From: Thiolinea disciformis DSM 14473
Lineage (GTDB): Bacteria > Pseudomonadota > Gammaproteobacteria > Thiotrichales > Thiotrichaceae
Length of the DNA: 64,000 bases
Assembly: GCF_000371925.1 (NCBI RefSeq)
Contig: NZ_AQVE01000010.1
Location: forward strand, 1-64,000
Reading direction: 5' to 3'
In this document: in pieces, positions 40,419 through 50,169 of the stretch
How the letters are laid out: the number at the start of each line of letters is the position of its first letter
Position numbering within the stretch: the first letter of the stretch is position 1
Made by a program: the position numbers and the translations under genes
Notes under the pieces: model-generated
The model's database searches: none
Told to the model about the DNA's origin: nothing
What the model saw: the letters and a program-made list of their open reading frames with translations, nothing else

Positions 40419-42315
40419 TTCTGAGCTTGCCAACAGCGCTGAAACGCCCGTGACGCAACGCGAACTCCACAAACGTTTACAGGTACAATGTCGCAAATCA
40501 CAGGTATCTTGCGAACGACTACCGGATAATCTTGAAAATTGGCGTCATTTTTTACATATCGTTAATCGGACTTACGAAAGTAATACCGAGGCGCAAAGCT
40601 TGTTGGAGCGATCGCTAGAAATTTCGTCGCGCGAAATGAATGAAGTGCACGAAAATCTACGCCGTGAAAGCGAGCAACGCATTGAAGCTCTGCATCAGAC
40701 TGAGCAAAAAACTCGCTTCATGACCAATATGAGTCATGAATTACGCACGCCGATTCATGGCATTTTAGGCTCTCTTGAAGTCTTACGCGAAACCAGTTTG
40801 ACCGAGCATCAACGCTTATTCGTTGATACCGCTTATTCGTCGTGCGAAGCCATGCTCGATCTCGTCAAGAATATTCTCGACTTCACGCGGATTCGCTCTG
40901 GCAGTTTAGTCCTAGAGAATAGCGAATTTTCGCCGCGCGAAATGCTGGAAAATATTAGCCAGTTAATGACCACGTTGGCGCGTGATAAAGCTATTGAAGT
41001 TCTATGTTTTATCCCTGAAGACATTCCGGAAAAAGTTAGCGGTGATCCCGCCCGCATTCGACAAATTCTGCTGAATTTATGCAGTAATGCGGTTCAATTT
41101 ACCCAAAAGGGTGAAGTTTTTGTGGGGTTGGAAATTCTTGATATTATTGATCATCAAGTCACCCTACGCTTTGAGGTGCGCGACAGTGGTTGTGGTATTC
41201 CTGTGCAGCAGCATGACAAGATTTTTGAATTCTTCATGCATACTGACGATGCTATAGGTCGCAAAAATGGCGGTGCTGGTTTGGGCTTAGCAATCGCTAA
41301 AGAACTCACCGAAATGATGCATAGCACGATCAAATTTGAAAGCACGCCGAACGTGGGTAGCCATTTCTGGTTCGATCTCAAACTGAATACGATTGAGCAC
41401 TATACCGAACCCAATGAAGATCTTCAGGCTATTAAAGGACGTTATATTTTGGTGGTGGATGACAATAAAACGCACCAATTTATTCTGCGCAACTATTTAA
41501 AATCGTGGAAAGCTAATCCGATTATAGCCGGCAGCGGACTTGAAGCCCTGCAAATGATGCGCAATAGCATTACGTTAAATGAACCGTTTTATGCAATTTT
41601 ACTCGATTGGTCGATGCCTGACATGGATGGGCTGACGTGGGCTAGAAGTGTGCGCTCTGATCATCATTATGATCACATGCCGATTATTTTAATGGCACCA
41701 CCTACTTATCAACACTCTGACAGCACCGGCGTCCAAGCCACGATTTCCAAACCCGTGCGTACCTCAGCCTTAAAAAAATTACTCCTGCAGAATTTAGGTA
41801 AGCAATCCGATTTGCCAGAGTTTGAGCTGATTACGAAGCCCATAATCCCAACGCACGAACCCGCGATTTTGTTAGCCGAAGATAATCCGGTGAATGCCTT
41901 AATCGCTACCACGATGCTTGAAGGTTTAAAATATCGCATTGATCATGTCGTGAATGGCAAACAAGCCTTTGATGCAATGACCCAATATCCTTATCACTTG
42001 ATTCTGATGGATATTAATATGCCAGAAATGAATGGTTATATGGCGACTGAGGCTATACGTGAATGGGAAAAAGGGAATGGCTTAAGTCAAGTGCCTATTT
42101 TGGCCCTCACGGCCAATGCTTTACAGGGAGATTTTGAGAAGTGTATTAAGCTAGGCATGAATGACTACTTGCCAAAGCCGGTGAAAAAAGAAGAATTACT
42201 GCATTTGGTTAAACATTGGTTGGAAAAGTCACCCTACAACCGTGCTGTTAATCCAGCCCCTAGTCAAGCACCCACTAAGGAACGTGACGCACTATCATTC
42301 GTGCAGTTCGCTTAA
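40408..42315 (+). CDS. Cytoplasmic hybrid histidine kinase with two receiver domains (NahK-like)
   Basis: 635 aa. After a 75-residue start and a coiled coil come the H-box MSHELRTPIHGILG (His about 110), N-box NLCSNAVQF, G-boxes DSGCGIP and GGAGLGLAIAKEL, then a first receiver (ILVVDDNKTH, about 350, with LLDWSMPDMDG) and a complete second receiver (ILLAEDNPVN, about 488, phospho-Asp in LMDINMPEMNG, Lys in YLPKPVKKEE). The first receiver also has Asp in LLDWS. No membrane span or PAS domain is present, so the FIST protein is the probable input. A terminator follows at 42322. Confidence 0.85.
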   Translation: MSSDSELANSAETPVTQRELHKRLQVQCRKSQVSCERLPDNLENWRHFLHIVNRTYESNTEAQSLLERSLEISSREMNEVHENLRRESEQRIEALHQTEQKTRFMTNMSHELRTPIHGILGSLEVLRETSLTEHQRLFVDTAYSSCEAMLDLVKNILDFTRIRSGSLVLENSEFSPREMLENISQLMTTLARDKAIEVLCFIPEDIPEKVSGDPARIRQILLNLCSNAVQFTQKGEVFVGLEILDIIDHQVTLRFEVRDSGCGIPVQQHDKIFEFFMHTDDAIGRKNGGAGLGLAIAKELTEMMHSTIKFESTPNVGSHFWFDLKLNTIEHYTEPNEDLQAIKGRYILVVDDNKTHQFILRNYLKSWKANPIIAGSGLEALQMMRNSITLNEPFYAILLDWSMPDMDGLTWARSVRSDHHYDHMPIILMAPPTYQHSDSTGVQATISKPVRTSALKKLLLQNLGKQSDLPEFELITKPIIPTHEPAILLAEDNPVNALIATTMLEGLKYRIDHVVNGKQAFDAMTQYPYHLILMDINMPEMNGYMATEAIREWEKGNGLSQVPILALTANALQGDFEKCIKLGMNDYLPKPVKKEELLHLVKHWLEKSPYNRAVNPAPSQAPTKERDALSFVQFA

Positions 42316-42321
42316 TACAAA

Positions 42322-42353
42322 AAAGCCTTGAACGATTTTACATTCAAGGCTTT
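42322..42353. terminator. Bidirectional terminator between the kinase and tRNA-Leu
   Basis: An 11-bp stem (42322-42332 with 42343-42353) with a 10-base loop. On the - strand it is followed by TTTTTT and ends the tRNA-Leu transcript; on the + strand it can end the kinase transcript. Confidence 0.85.
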
Positions 42354-42361
42354 GAAAGATG

Positions 42362-42445
42362 TGCCGAGGGCGAGACTCGAACTCGCACACTGTTACCAGC
42401 GGCGGATTTTGAATCCGCTGCGTCTACCAATTCCGCCACCCCGGC
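42362..42445 (-). tRNA. tRNA-Leu (anticodon CAA)
   Basis: The - strand begins GCCGGGGTGGCGGAATTGGT and folds with a 5-bp anticodon stem GCGGA/TCCGC around TTCAAAA, giving anticodon CAA, which reads TTG. It has the long variable arm of class II tRNAs, a T-arm GCGAG-TTCGAGT-CTCGC and acceptor end CCTCGGC-A. CCA is not encoded. Confidence 0.95.
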
Positions 42446-42542
42446 AAGGTGTGAAGGCCGCCATTCTACCGTTTTTTTTGCATTTGAAAAGTCTTTTACA
42501 ACGCATTCCGCGATTTTTTCTAGCGTGCTATGATGCGCACCT

Positions 42543-43565
42543 ATGCAATTATCTGACTTCGATTACGTATTACCGCCTGAACTTATTGCTCATGAGCCGC
42601 TTGCCGAACGCTCAGCCAGCCGCTTGCTCTCAGTCAGTGCAAGTAAAAAATCCTTGAAAGATCAGAGCTTTACTGACTTACTGGACTTAATCCAGCCAGA
42701 GGATTTATTAGTATTTAATAACACACGCGTCATTCCAGCACGTTTGTATGGGCAAAAAGCTAGCGGCGGAAAACTTGAAATATTAGTAGAGCGTATTCTA
42801 GATGAGCACCATGTGTTAGCGCATATTCGTGCTAGCAAATCCCCCAAAATCGGCACTTGCCTCGTCTTAGAACAGCAACTTGATGCAGAAGTTATCGCAC
42901 GCCATGACGATTTATTCAAATTACGCTTTCACAGTGACTACCCAGTTTTACAAGCCTTGGAGCGTTATGGGCATATCCCTCTGCCGCCTTATATTCAACG
43001 GCCTGATGTATTAGCAGACCGCGAACGCTATCAAACCGTATATGCCCAACACCTTGGAGCCGTAGCGGCACCAACGGCGGGTTTGCATTTTGATCAAGCG
43101 CTACTGAATGCCTTGGCGGCAAAAGGCGTACAAAGCGCTCATGTGACCTTACATGTAGGTGCGGGCACTTTTCAGCCAGTACGAGTCGCTAATTTAGCCG
43201 AACATATTATGCACGCTGAATACGCCGAAGTATCACCCGCCACATGTAATGCGGTTGCTGCCTGTCGCGAACGACAAGGCCGAGTCATTGCAGTCGGTAC
43301 GACCTCAGTACGCAGTTTAGAAAGCGCTGCCCAATCAGGATCACTACAAGCCTTCGCGGGTGACACGCGTCTTTTTATTACACCTGGTTATACGTTCAAG
43401 GTCGTTGATGCCATGGTGACGAATTTTCACTTACCTCAATCAACGTTACTCATGCTAGTTTCCGCTTTTGCCGGAATCGACCTTATTAAATCTGCTTATA
43501 TTCATGCCATTCATCAGCGCTACCGCTTTTTTAGTTACGGTGATGCCATGTTTATTACCGCTTAA
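42543..43565 (+). CDS. queA: S-adenosylmethionine:tRNA ribosyltransferase-isomerase
   Basis: 340 aa, full length. Starts [20 protein letters not shown], and contains the family motifs [43 protein letters not shown]-type [11 protein letters not shown], and [10 protein letters not shown]. It makes epoxyqueuosine in tRNA wobble position 34. It is transcribed divergently from tRNA-Leu; tgt does not follow immediately, unlike in many relatives. Confidence 0.95.
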   Translation: MQLSDFDYVLPPELIAHEPLAERSASRLLSVSASKKSLKDQSFTDLLDLIQPEDLLVFNNTRVIPARLYGQKASGGKLEILVERILDEHHVLAHIRASKSPKIGTCLVLEQQLDAEVIARHDDLFKLRFHSDYPVLQALERYGHIPLPPYIQRPDVLADRERYQTVYAQHLGAVAAPTAGLHFDQALLNALAAKGVQSAHVTLHVGAGTFQPVRVANLAEHIMHAEYAEVSPATCNAVAACRERQGRVIAVGTTSVRSLESAAQSGSLQAFAGDTRLFITPGYTFKVVDAMVTNFHLPQSTLLMLVSAFAGIDLIKSAYIHAIHQRYRFFSYGDAMFITA

Positions 43566-43806
43566 CGATTAAATAATTATCCCTATCGCTGGTTTTGGTG
43601 TGAGTTTTTTACAACATATAGTATGCTATTTGTTGTGAAATTATCGTGGCGACCGATACAAGTTGTGCAATTCCTGACTACACTTTAGAGGGAAAGGCAA
43701 GTCGTTAATGAAATGTTAAACTCCCCCCAATGTTTCATTGCTTGTTGCTGTTTGAAAATGGACGCCCGTTAATGCGGTCTTTAGCCAAATCCCTGAGGAA
43801 ATTTTC

Positions 43807-44628
43807 ATGAAAAACCCCTTATTGAAAATCATATTACCCGCTGCATTAACCAGCCTATGCTTATTTGCTAGCGCTTTAGTGAGTGCAGCGCCGCTGACTT
43901 TACCGGCCGATAGCTCGAAGATTTACCAAGTTTCTGGCCGCAAGCCGGGCGATGTGCTCAAAATGTATGCGAAGCCGGGTTCTGACATCGTGGTCAATAT
44001 TCCTCACAATGCCACATGGCTAGTGCGTCGCAATGCGCAACAAGAAGCTAATGGCACGGTTTGGGAAAAAGTAAGTTGGGATAATCAGACAGGTTGGGTG
44101 GACTCTAGCTCTTTAAAGTATGACCCTGAAGCCACTGAAATCGCACGCGCACGCCGCGAATGCTTAAATAACCCAGCTGTTACCGACAAAATGTGCTGTG
44201 GTTATCCAGAAACGGCGAAAGGTGTACCCTTCCGCTCTGTGCCTATCTATTCTGTTAAGCAATTGAACGCCGGTCAAAGCTTAATTATGTACAAAGAACA
44301 AGCGGATTCAGCGATTGCCGTTGAGATTCCACACAATGGCACTTGGGTCACTAAATTAGGCAAAGTCGCTAAAGGTGGCAAAGTTGAGTTCGAACTGGTG
44401 CGTTGGGCTGGTCAAAACGGCTGGGTCAATAATGAATATTTAGTACTTGACCCTGAGAAAACAAAAGAAGGCGATGAAAAACGTCGTCGTTGCAGCGGTG
44501 GTAAAGAATTATTACCAGCCGCACAATCAGATGTTGTCTGCTTACCCGCCTCTGTCATTCGCCGTTTACGTGAAAGTGGTGCATTAAGCGAAGATGTATT
44601 GCGTAAATTAGCTCAGCAACCCAAATAA
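43807..44628 (+). CDS. Secreted protein with two SH3-like domains
   Basis: 273 aa. Signal peptide of about 28 residues (MKNPLLKIILPAALTSLCLF up to VSAA). Two bacterial SH3-like repeats, about 40-105 and 155-220, share VLKMYAKPGSDIVVNIPHNATW / LIMYKEQADSAIAVEIPHNG and end in NQTGWVDSSSL / GQNGWVNNEYL. Between and after them are short Cys-containing segments (ECLNNP, CCGYPE, RRRCSGG, VVCLP) that could form disulphides. Probably binds peptidoglycan or envelope components. The 241-bp gap before it holds only an imperfect dyad near 43611-43636. Confidence 0.7.
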   Translation: MKNPLLKIILPAALTSLCLFASALVSAAPLTLPADSSKIYQVSGRKPGDVLKMYAKPGSDIVVNIPHNATWLVRRNAQQEANGTVWEKVSWDNQTGWVDSSSLKYDPEATEIARARRECLNNPAVTDKMCCGYPETAKGVPFRSVPIYSVKQLNAGQSLIMYKEQADSAIAVEIPHNGTWVTKLGKVAKGGKVEFELVRWAGQNGWVNNEYLVLDPEKTKEGDEKRRRCSGGKELLPAAQSDVVCLPASVIRRLRESGALSEDVLRKLAQQPK

Positions 44629-44664
44629 TTAATCAAAACAATAAATAGGCGGTACGCATAACAT

Positions 44665-44691
44665 AAAAAGGCATCCTTGCGATGCCTTTTT
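44665..44691. terminator. Bidirectional rho-independent terminator
   Basis: Perfect 11-bp stem (44665-44675 with 44681-44691), 5-base loop, A5 before and T5 after. It serves both the SH3 protein gene (+) and the convergent folD operon (-), which stops 6 bp further on. Confidence 0.9.
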
Positions 44692-44696
44692 GCTAA

Positions 44697-45551
44697 TTAG
44701 AATGGGTTTTTCTCACACGCCTGCAGCGTATTATACATTAGCATAGCGACCGTCATGGGCCCTACGCCGCCCGGCACAGGCGTAATCCAAGCGGCTTTCT
44801 CTTTGACGGACTCATAGTCCACATCACCGACTAATCTACCCGTGGCGAGACGATTAATCCCTACATCCAGAACCAAGGCTCCCTCTTTTACCCAATCTGC
44901 GTTCACTAAGCCCGGTTTACCGGCAGCGGCTACCACAATATCCGCTTGGCGTGCTAAAGCAGCACTATCTTTTGTAAAACGATGACAAACCGTAACCGTA
45001 GCACCACGTAATAATAGTTCTAGTGCCATTGGACGACCGACAATATTTGAAGCACCCACAATCACGGCATGTTTACCCTTAACAGCAATGCCTTCGGACT
45101 CAATAAGCTTCATCACACCATAAGGCGTACAAGGCCGCAAACCCGGAATACGTAACGCTAATTTGCCAACATTAGTAGGGTGAAAACCATCGACATCCTT
45201 GCCTGCATCAATACGCTCAATGACTAAAGAAGCATCAATATGGGCGGGTAAAGGCAACTGAATTAAGATGCCGTCAACGGTATGATCCGCATTTAATTTA
45301 TCAACGATTTTTAATAATTCGAATTGCGTGGTCTCGGCGGGTAAATCATAAGAACGTGATTCAATCCCCACTTCATGACAAGCATTACGCTTGTTACGCA
45401 CATAGACTTGGGAGGCAGGTTCACTACCAATGAGAATCACCGCTAAACCAGGGGGACGTTTACCTTGAGCCAAACGCGCATCGACCGCAGCCTTCACTTG
45501 TTCGCGTACCGTTGCGGCAACTTTTTTGCCATCAATAATCTTTGCTGTCAT
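44697..45551 (-). CDS. folD: Bifunctional methylenetetrahydrofolate dehydrogenase/cyclohydrolase
   Basis: 284 aa from ATG 45551, which has AAGGATG upstream; an in-frame extension to 45611 overlaps ppsR and is not supported. Family motifs are complete: [61 protein letters not shown] and [15 protein letters not shown]. The catalytic Lys lies in VRNKRNAC. It supplies one-carbon units in the cytoplasm. It follows ppsR after 56 bp. Confidence 0.95.
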   Translation of the reverse strand: MTAKIIDGKKVAATVREQVKAAVDARLAQGKRPPGLAVILIGSEPASQVYVRNKRNACHEVGIESRSYDLPAETTQFELLKIVDKLNADHTVDGILIQLPLPAHIDASLVIERIDAGKDVDGFHPTNVGKLALRIPGLRPCTPYGVMKLIESEGIAVKGKHAVIVGASNIVGRPMALELLLRGATVTVCHRFTKDSAALARQADIVVAAAGKPGLVNADWVKEGALVLDVGINRLATGRLVGDVDYESVKEKAAWITPVPGGVGPMTVAMLMYNTLQACEKNPF

Positions 45552-45607
45552 GCGCCATCCTTCGTTTATCGAATAGATGGCAATTTTGGCACGCAAGCTA
45601 GCGCCTG

Positions 45608-46441
45608 TCACCGTCCATATAATTGACGTTTCAAACCACTACGTTTCAGAATAGTGGTACTGATTTCCTCAATCGAGATATTGGTGGTATCAATATAAGG
45701 AATTTGACAAGCTCTGTATAAAGCATCCTGCCATTGTAATTCTTGGCGGCAGCGCTCTAGGGACGCATAAGGGCTGTTCGGACGACGTTCTTGGCGAATA
45801 CGTTGCAACTGCTCCGGACTAAGGGTTAGGCCAAATAATTTATTACGATACGCGTCTAAAACTTTAGGCAAGCTAAGCTGCTCCATATCCTCCTCGGTCA
45901 AAGGATAATTTGCAGCCGCAATGCCATACTGGAGCGCCAAATATAAGCAAGTCGGCGTCTTTCCAGAGCGCGATACCCCTATCAAGATAATATCCGCATC
46001 ACCAAATTGTTTGGTACTGACACCATCGTCATTGGTTAGGGTGAAATTAACCGCATTAATCCGGCTGAAATAAGAAGGCGTATTTTGCATACCATGCGAA
46101 CGCCCGACCACATGCGCCGAAGGCTGACCTAACTCCGTCTCCATCGACCCCAAAAAGGTGCTGAAGAAATCGTATACCACGCAATTAGATTGCTTAATCA
46201 CTTCCAAAATTTCGGGCTGCACCAAGGTACTAAATACCAAAGGCCTCACCCCTTCTTGTTCCGCTAATTGATTGATATTTTGCGCGACTTCCTGCGCTTT
46301 TTCGACGGTATCTAAAAACGGCACGCTGTTTTTAACCCAGTCGATGCCGTCGAATTGCGTCAGCAGACTATGCCCGAGCATTTCAGCGGTAATACCGGTT
46401 CTATCCGACAAATAAAATACCGAACGCTGCTGACGACTCAT
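45608..46441 (-). CDS. ppsR: PEP synthase regulatory protein (kinase/pyrophosphorylase)
   Basis: 277 aa of the DUF299 family: [20 protein letters not shown] at the start, and the P-loop [19 protein letters not shown] (about 152). It phosphorylates or dephosphorylates a threonine next to the catalytic histidine of PEP synthase in response to ADP and pyruvate state. The target gene ppsA ends 8 bp upstream on the same strand, so enzyme and regulator form one transcript here; in E. coli they are divergent. Confidence 0.95.
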   Translation of the reverse strand: MSRQQRSVFYLSDRTGITAEMLGHSLLTQFDGIDWVKNSVPFLDTVEKAQEVAQNINQLAEQEGVRPLVFSTLVQPEILEVIKQSNCVVYDFFSTFLGSMETELGQPSAHVVGRSHGMQNTPSYFSRINAVNFTLTNDDGVSTKQFGDADIILIGVSRSGKTPTCLYLALQYGIAAANYPLTEEDMEQLSLPKVLDAYRNKLFGLTLSPEQLQRIRQERRPNSPYASLERCRQELQWQDALYRACQIPYIDTTNISIEEISTTILKRSGLKRQLYGR

Positions 46442-46449
46442 CGCTTACC

Positions 46450-48831
46450 TCAAGCCGATTTAGACATACTGGCCAAATGCAACCATGTACTCACTACGGT
46501 ATCAGGGTTGAGTGAAATACTATCAATACCCTGCTCCAATAACCAAGCGGCGAAATCAGGGTAATCGGAGGGTCCTTGTCCACAAATCCCGACATATTTG
46601 CCCTGCTTCTGACAAGCCTTAATCGCCATGCCTAATAATTTTTTCACTGCCAGATTACGTTCATCGAACAAATGCGCGATTAAACCCGAGTCACGATCCA
46701 AACCTAAGGATAATTGCGTCATATCGTTCGAGCCAATGGAGAAGCCGTCAAAATACTCAAGAAACTCGTCCGCCAAGACTGCATTAGAGGGCAACTCGCA
46801 CATCATAATTAGCCGTAAACCATTTTTACCGCGCTCTAAACCTTGAGTGGCTAATAAATTCACGACTTGCTGTGCTTCTTCCAAGGTACGGCAGAAAGGC
46901 AACATGACTTCAACATTCGTTAAGCCCATGGTTTCACGCACATAACGTAAGGCACGGCACTCTAGCTCAAAGCAATCGCGGAAAGATTCAGACAAATAAC
47001 GCGATACTCCCCGATAACCAATCATCGGATTTTCTTCGTGCGGCTCATAACGCTTACCGGCTAAAAGATTGGCATATTCATTCGATTTAAAGTCAGACAT
47101 GCGCACGATGACAGGCGCAGGATGAAAAGCAGCCGCTAAAGTCGCAATACCTTCCGCCAGCTTCTCTACATAAAAGCTCACTGGATCAGCATAGCCAGCC
47201 GTGCGCTGTTGGATTTCTTGTTTTAGTTCATCCGGCAAATCACTAAAGCCCAATAAGGCTTTGGGATGAATGCCAATAATATTATTAATGATGAATTCAA
47301 GACGCGCTAAGCCAACACCCGCATTCGGCAAACGTGAGAAAGCAAACGCACGCGAAGGATTGCCGACATTCATCATAATTTTGACGGGTAGTTTAGGTAA
47401 ATTGCCTGTATCGGCGCTAAGGCGCTCAAAATTCAATAAACCGGCATAAATAAAGCCCGTATCACCTTCTGCACAAGAAACGGTAATTTCATCGCCATTT
47501 TTAATGCGCTCGGTAGCATCACCGCAACCCACGACCGCCGGAATACCCATTTCACGTGCGATAATGGCTGCGTGGCAAGTACGTCCGCCACGATTAGTCA
47601 CAATCGCTGAGGCACGTTTCATAATGGGTTCCCAATCGGGATCGGTCATATCAGTCACTAAAACATCGCCGGGCTGTACTTCGTGCATTTGGCTAATGCT
47701 ATGAATAATGCGTGCTTTGCCTCTGCCTATCTTCTGACCAATTGCCCGACCTTCTACCAAGACTTGGCTTTTGCTGGCTAATTCATAACGTTCTACCGTT
47801 GTGCTACTCGCACGACTTTCTACCGTCTCCGGACGAGCCTGAACGATGTAAAGCTTGCCATCGGCTCCATCCAGTGCCCACTCAATATCCATTGGGCGAC
47901 CATAATGCTTTTCAATAATCAGCGCTTGACTGGCTAAGGACTCAACCTGTGCATCCGTTAAACAAAAACGATTACGACGCTCAGCCTCTACCTCGCGGGT
48001 TAAAGTGGCGCGATTGTGCGCTCCTTCACTGGCTGCATAGATCATTTCAATCGCTTTTGCACCCAAGCGACGTGATAAAATAGCAGGGCGCTGGGCGACT
48101 AAATTGGGCTTGTAAACATAAAATTCATCGGGATTGACCGCGCCCTGCACCACCGTTTCACCCAAGCCATAAGCCCCCGTGATAAATACCGCATCACGGA
48201 AACCCGACTCCGTATCAAGCGTGAACATTACACCACTGGCACCGAGATCACTGCGTGCCATTTTTTGCACACCGGCGGATAAAAACACCTTTTCGTGATC
48301 AAAGTGCTGATGCACACGATAAGCGATGGCACGATCATTATACAAAGAAGCAAACACTTCCTTAATCGCGGCAATGACATTATCCAATCCACGTACATTC
48401 AAAAACGTTTCTTGCTGGCCTGCAAAAGAGGCATCGGGCAAATCTTCAGCGGTAGCAGAGGAGCGTACTGCAAAAGAAGCCGCATCACCTGAACCAGCTG
48501 CTAATTTTTCATAAGCCTGTTTGACAGCACTCAATAAAGCGGGTGGCAAAGCGGCATTCATTAACCAGCCACGAATCGTTTTACCAGCGTCAGCCAAAGC
48601 CTGAATATCATCCACATTCAAACTTTTTAGTAATTTATTAATACGCGTGTCTAAACCATCCGCTTGAATAAAGTCACGATAAGCCTGTGTGGTTGTCGCA
48701 AAGCCATTGGGCACACTGACGCCCTTGCTGGATAAATTGCTAATCATTTCACCCAAAGACGAGTTTTTACCGCCGACAATGCCCACGTCATGCATTCTCA
48801 GTTGGTCGAACCACAAAATATAATCAGCCAT
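46450..48831 (-). CDS. ppsA: Phosphoenolpyruvate synthase
   Basis: 793 aa from ATG 48831 ([20 protein letters not shown]), with GGAGGAAAC upstream; a longer reading to 48924 has no such site. ATP-grasp domain with [20 protein letters not shown], the phosphohistidine loop [18 protein letters not shown] and the PEP-binding domain with the active cysteine in [13 protein letters not shown]. It converts pyruvate and ATP to PEP, AMP and phosphate. The Thr next to the active His, the target of PpsR, is present. Confidence 0.97.
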   Translation of the reverse strand: MADYILWFDQLRMHDVGIVGGKNSSLGEMISNLSSKGVSVPNGFATTTQAYRDFIQADGLDTRINKLLKSLNVDDIQALADAGKTIRGWLMNAALPPALLSAVKQAYEKLAAGSGDAASFAVRSSATAEDLPDASFAGQQETFLNVRGLDNVIAAIKEVFASLYNDRAIAYRVHQHFDHEKVFLSAGVQKMARSDLGASGVMFTLDTESGFRDAVFITGAYGLGETVVQGAVNPDEFYVYKPNLVAQRPAILSRRLGAKAIEMIYAASEGAHNRATLTREVEAERRNRFCLTDAQVESLASQALIIEKHYGRPMDIEWALDGADGKLYIVQARPETVESRASSTTVERYELASKSQVLVEGRAIGQKIGRGKARIIHSISQMHEVQPGDVLVTDMTDPDWEPIMKRASAIVTNRGGRTCHAAIIAREMGIPAVVGCGDATERIKNGDEITVSCAEGDTGFIYAGLLNFERLSADTGNLPKLPVKIMMNVGNPSRAFAFSRLPNAGVGLARLEFIINNIIGIHPKALLGFSDLPDELKQEIQQRTAGYADPVSFYVEKLAEGIATLAAAFHPAPVIVRMSDFKSNEYANLLAGKRYEPHEENPMIGYRGVSRYLSESFRDCFELECRALRYVRETMGLTNVEVMLPFCRTLEEAQQVVNLLATQGLERGKNGLRLIMMCELPSNAVLADEFLEYFDGFSIGSNDMTQLSLGLDRDSGLIAHLFDERNLAVKKLLGMAIKACQKQGKYVGICGQGPSDYPDFAAWLLEQGIDSISLNPDTVVSTWLHLASMSKSA

Positions 48832-48934
48832 CGTGAAGTTTCCTCCGTCGAAACCGGATTTAGAAGAAGTATTTAGGCAGGTAGAGTATCGAAAAATCAG
48901 CAAGTCTGCATCGATACGCGTCAAATAGGTAGGT

Positions 48935-48965
48935 AAAAAAAGAGCGGCATCCGAAAGAACGCCGC
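48935..48965 (-). terminator. Terminator-like hairpin in the ppsA leader
   Basis: On the - strand GCGGC (48965-48961) pairs with GCCGC (48948-48944) around a 12-base loop, followed after TCT by a run of Ts (to 48935). It lies about 105-135 bases before the ppsA start and downstream of where its promoter should be, so it could act as an attenuator. Alternatively it ends an unannotated transcript from the divergent region. Confidence 0.45.
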
Positions 48966-49120
48966 AAGCACCACAGTTAGCATGAGATAAACACCGTTGT
49001 GTCGATGTTTAGTGCGCGAAGCTTAACAACAAATAACCATAATTTTAAAATCAATTGTTTTAATTTTTACTATTGAATGACACAATACTTGAATATCCCA
49101 AGTTAATTTAAGTATTAGGC

Positions 49121-50032
49121 ATGGCCACACACTATTACAAACAAGCCCCTTACAAATTACTTAAAACTTTTTCAATCGTGGCGCAAAAAGAAAATATTAC
49201 TTATGCGGCAGAGGCATTGCATATCAGCCAACCCACTGTTTCTTTACAAGTACAAGCGTTAGAACGCGAAATGGGGGTGGCACTATTAGAAAGGCGTGGC
49301 CCTAGCGTACGCTTAACGCCCGAAGGAAAAATACTTTATCAATTAGTACAGCCACTTACCTCGGGCATTGATAATCTGCGCGAAACCTTTGCGGCGAGTC
49401 TTGGCAAAATGGAAATGGGTGAATTACATATTGCGGCGGGTCAGTCGACTTCACTTTATATTCTCCCCGATTTTATAAAGCGCTTTAAAAAATCCTATCC
49501 CGGGATTCGAATACATTTGCATACTGTCGAAGGCCAAAGCGGTATGAAACTATTATTAGAAGATCAAGTCGATTTGGCGATTGGTCCTTTATTGCAAGTG
49601 CCTGAACATATTATTTATCGCCCCTTTGCCACTTTTCATTCTATATTAATAGTACCCCAAAACCACCCATTGACCCGCCACTCGACGGTGACCCTTCAAG
49701 ATATTAGCCCTTACGGTTTGATCCTGCCGCCCAAACAGCAAAGTACTTGGCGCATGGTAGATACCGTATTCCGACAACATAATGTGCCTTATAAAGTGAG
49801 TATGGAGGCTGGGGGCTGGGAAATCGTGAAGCAATATGTGGAAATGGGGCTGGGCGTGTCTATCGTCACCGATGTCTGCTTAACCGGCAAAGAAAATATT
49901 GTCGCTATTTTAATGGATGCTTACTTTCCTTCACGTCAGTATGGTCTGATTGTACGTAAGGGCAAGTTTTTTACGCCTCAAGCGAAGCGTTTTATCGAAA
50001 TGTTTGATCCTAGATTTTTTGACCCAGATTAA
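49121..50032 (+). CDS. LysR-family transcriptional regulator
   Basis: 303 aa. The N-terminal helix-turn-helix (LLKTFSIVAQKENITYAAEA then LHISQPTVSLQVQALE) is typical of LysR proteins, followed by a substrate-binding domain of CysB-like length with ELHIAAGQSTSLYILPDFIK, LLEDQVDLAIGPL and WEIVKQYVEMGLGVSIV. It is divergent from ppsA with 289 bp between the starts and could regulate it, but LysR proteins often regulate a divergent gene and this one has no recognised effector. It could also control sulphur or carbon genes elsewhere. Confidence 0.85.
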   Translation: MATHYYKQAPYKLLKTFSIVAQKENITYAAEALHISQPTVSLQVQALEREMGVALLERRGPSVRLTPEGKILYQLVQPLTSGIDNLRETFAASLGKMEMGELHIAAGQSTSLYILPDFIKRFKKSYPGIRIHLHTVEGQSGMKLLLEDQVDLAIGPLLQVPEHIIYRPFATFHSILIVPQNHPLTRHSTVTLQDISPYGLILPPKQQSTWRMVDTVFRQHNVPYKVSMEAGGWEIVKQYVEMGLGVSIVTDVCLTGKENIVAILMDAYFPSRQYGLIVRKGKFFTPQAKRFIEMFDPRFFDPD

Positions 50033-50078
50033 AATCATCCGACAAACGCCTGAGCAGTGCCTAAGAAGCGGCTAAATC

Positions 50079-50092
50079 TTGATTTAGATTAA
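50079..50092 (+). promoter_or_regulatory. FNR box in the hemN promoter
   Basis: TTGATTTAGATTAA matches the FNR consensus TTGAT-N4-ATCAA in 9 of 10 positions. A possible -10 box TATTGT lies at 50114-50119, so transcription would start near 50127 and the site centre (50085.5) would be at about -41.5, the position for direct activation by FNR. fnr itself lies 1.4 kb away. Confidence 0.75.
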
Positions 50093-50169
50093 GACGCAGC
50101 AGAGCAAACACGCTATTGTAACATGGACTAAGCACCCTGTACTTGCCAATAGTCTGAGTATCAATAGCC

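Noticed and set aside
45552-45611. Extended N-terminus of FolD
   Set aside because: Overlaps ppsR and has no ribosome site; the ATG at 45551 gives the normal family length.
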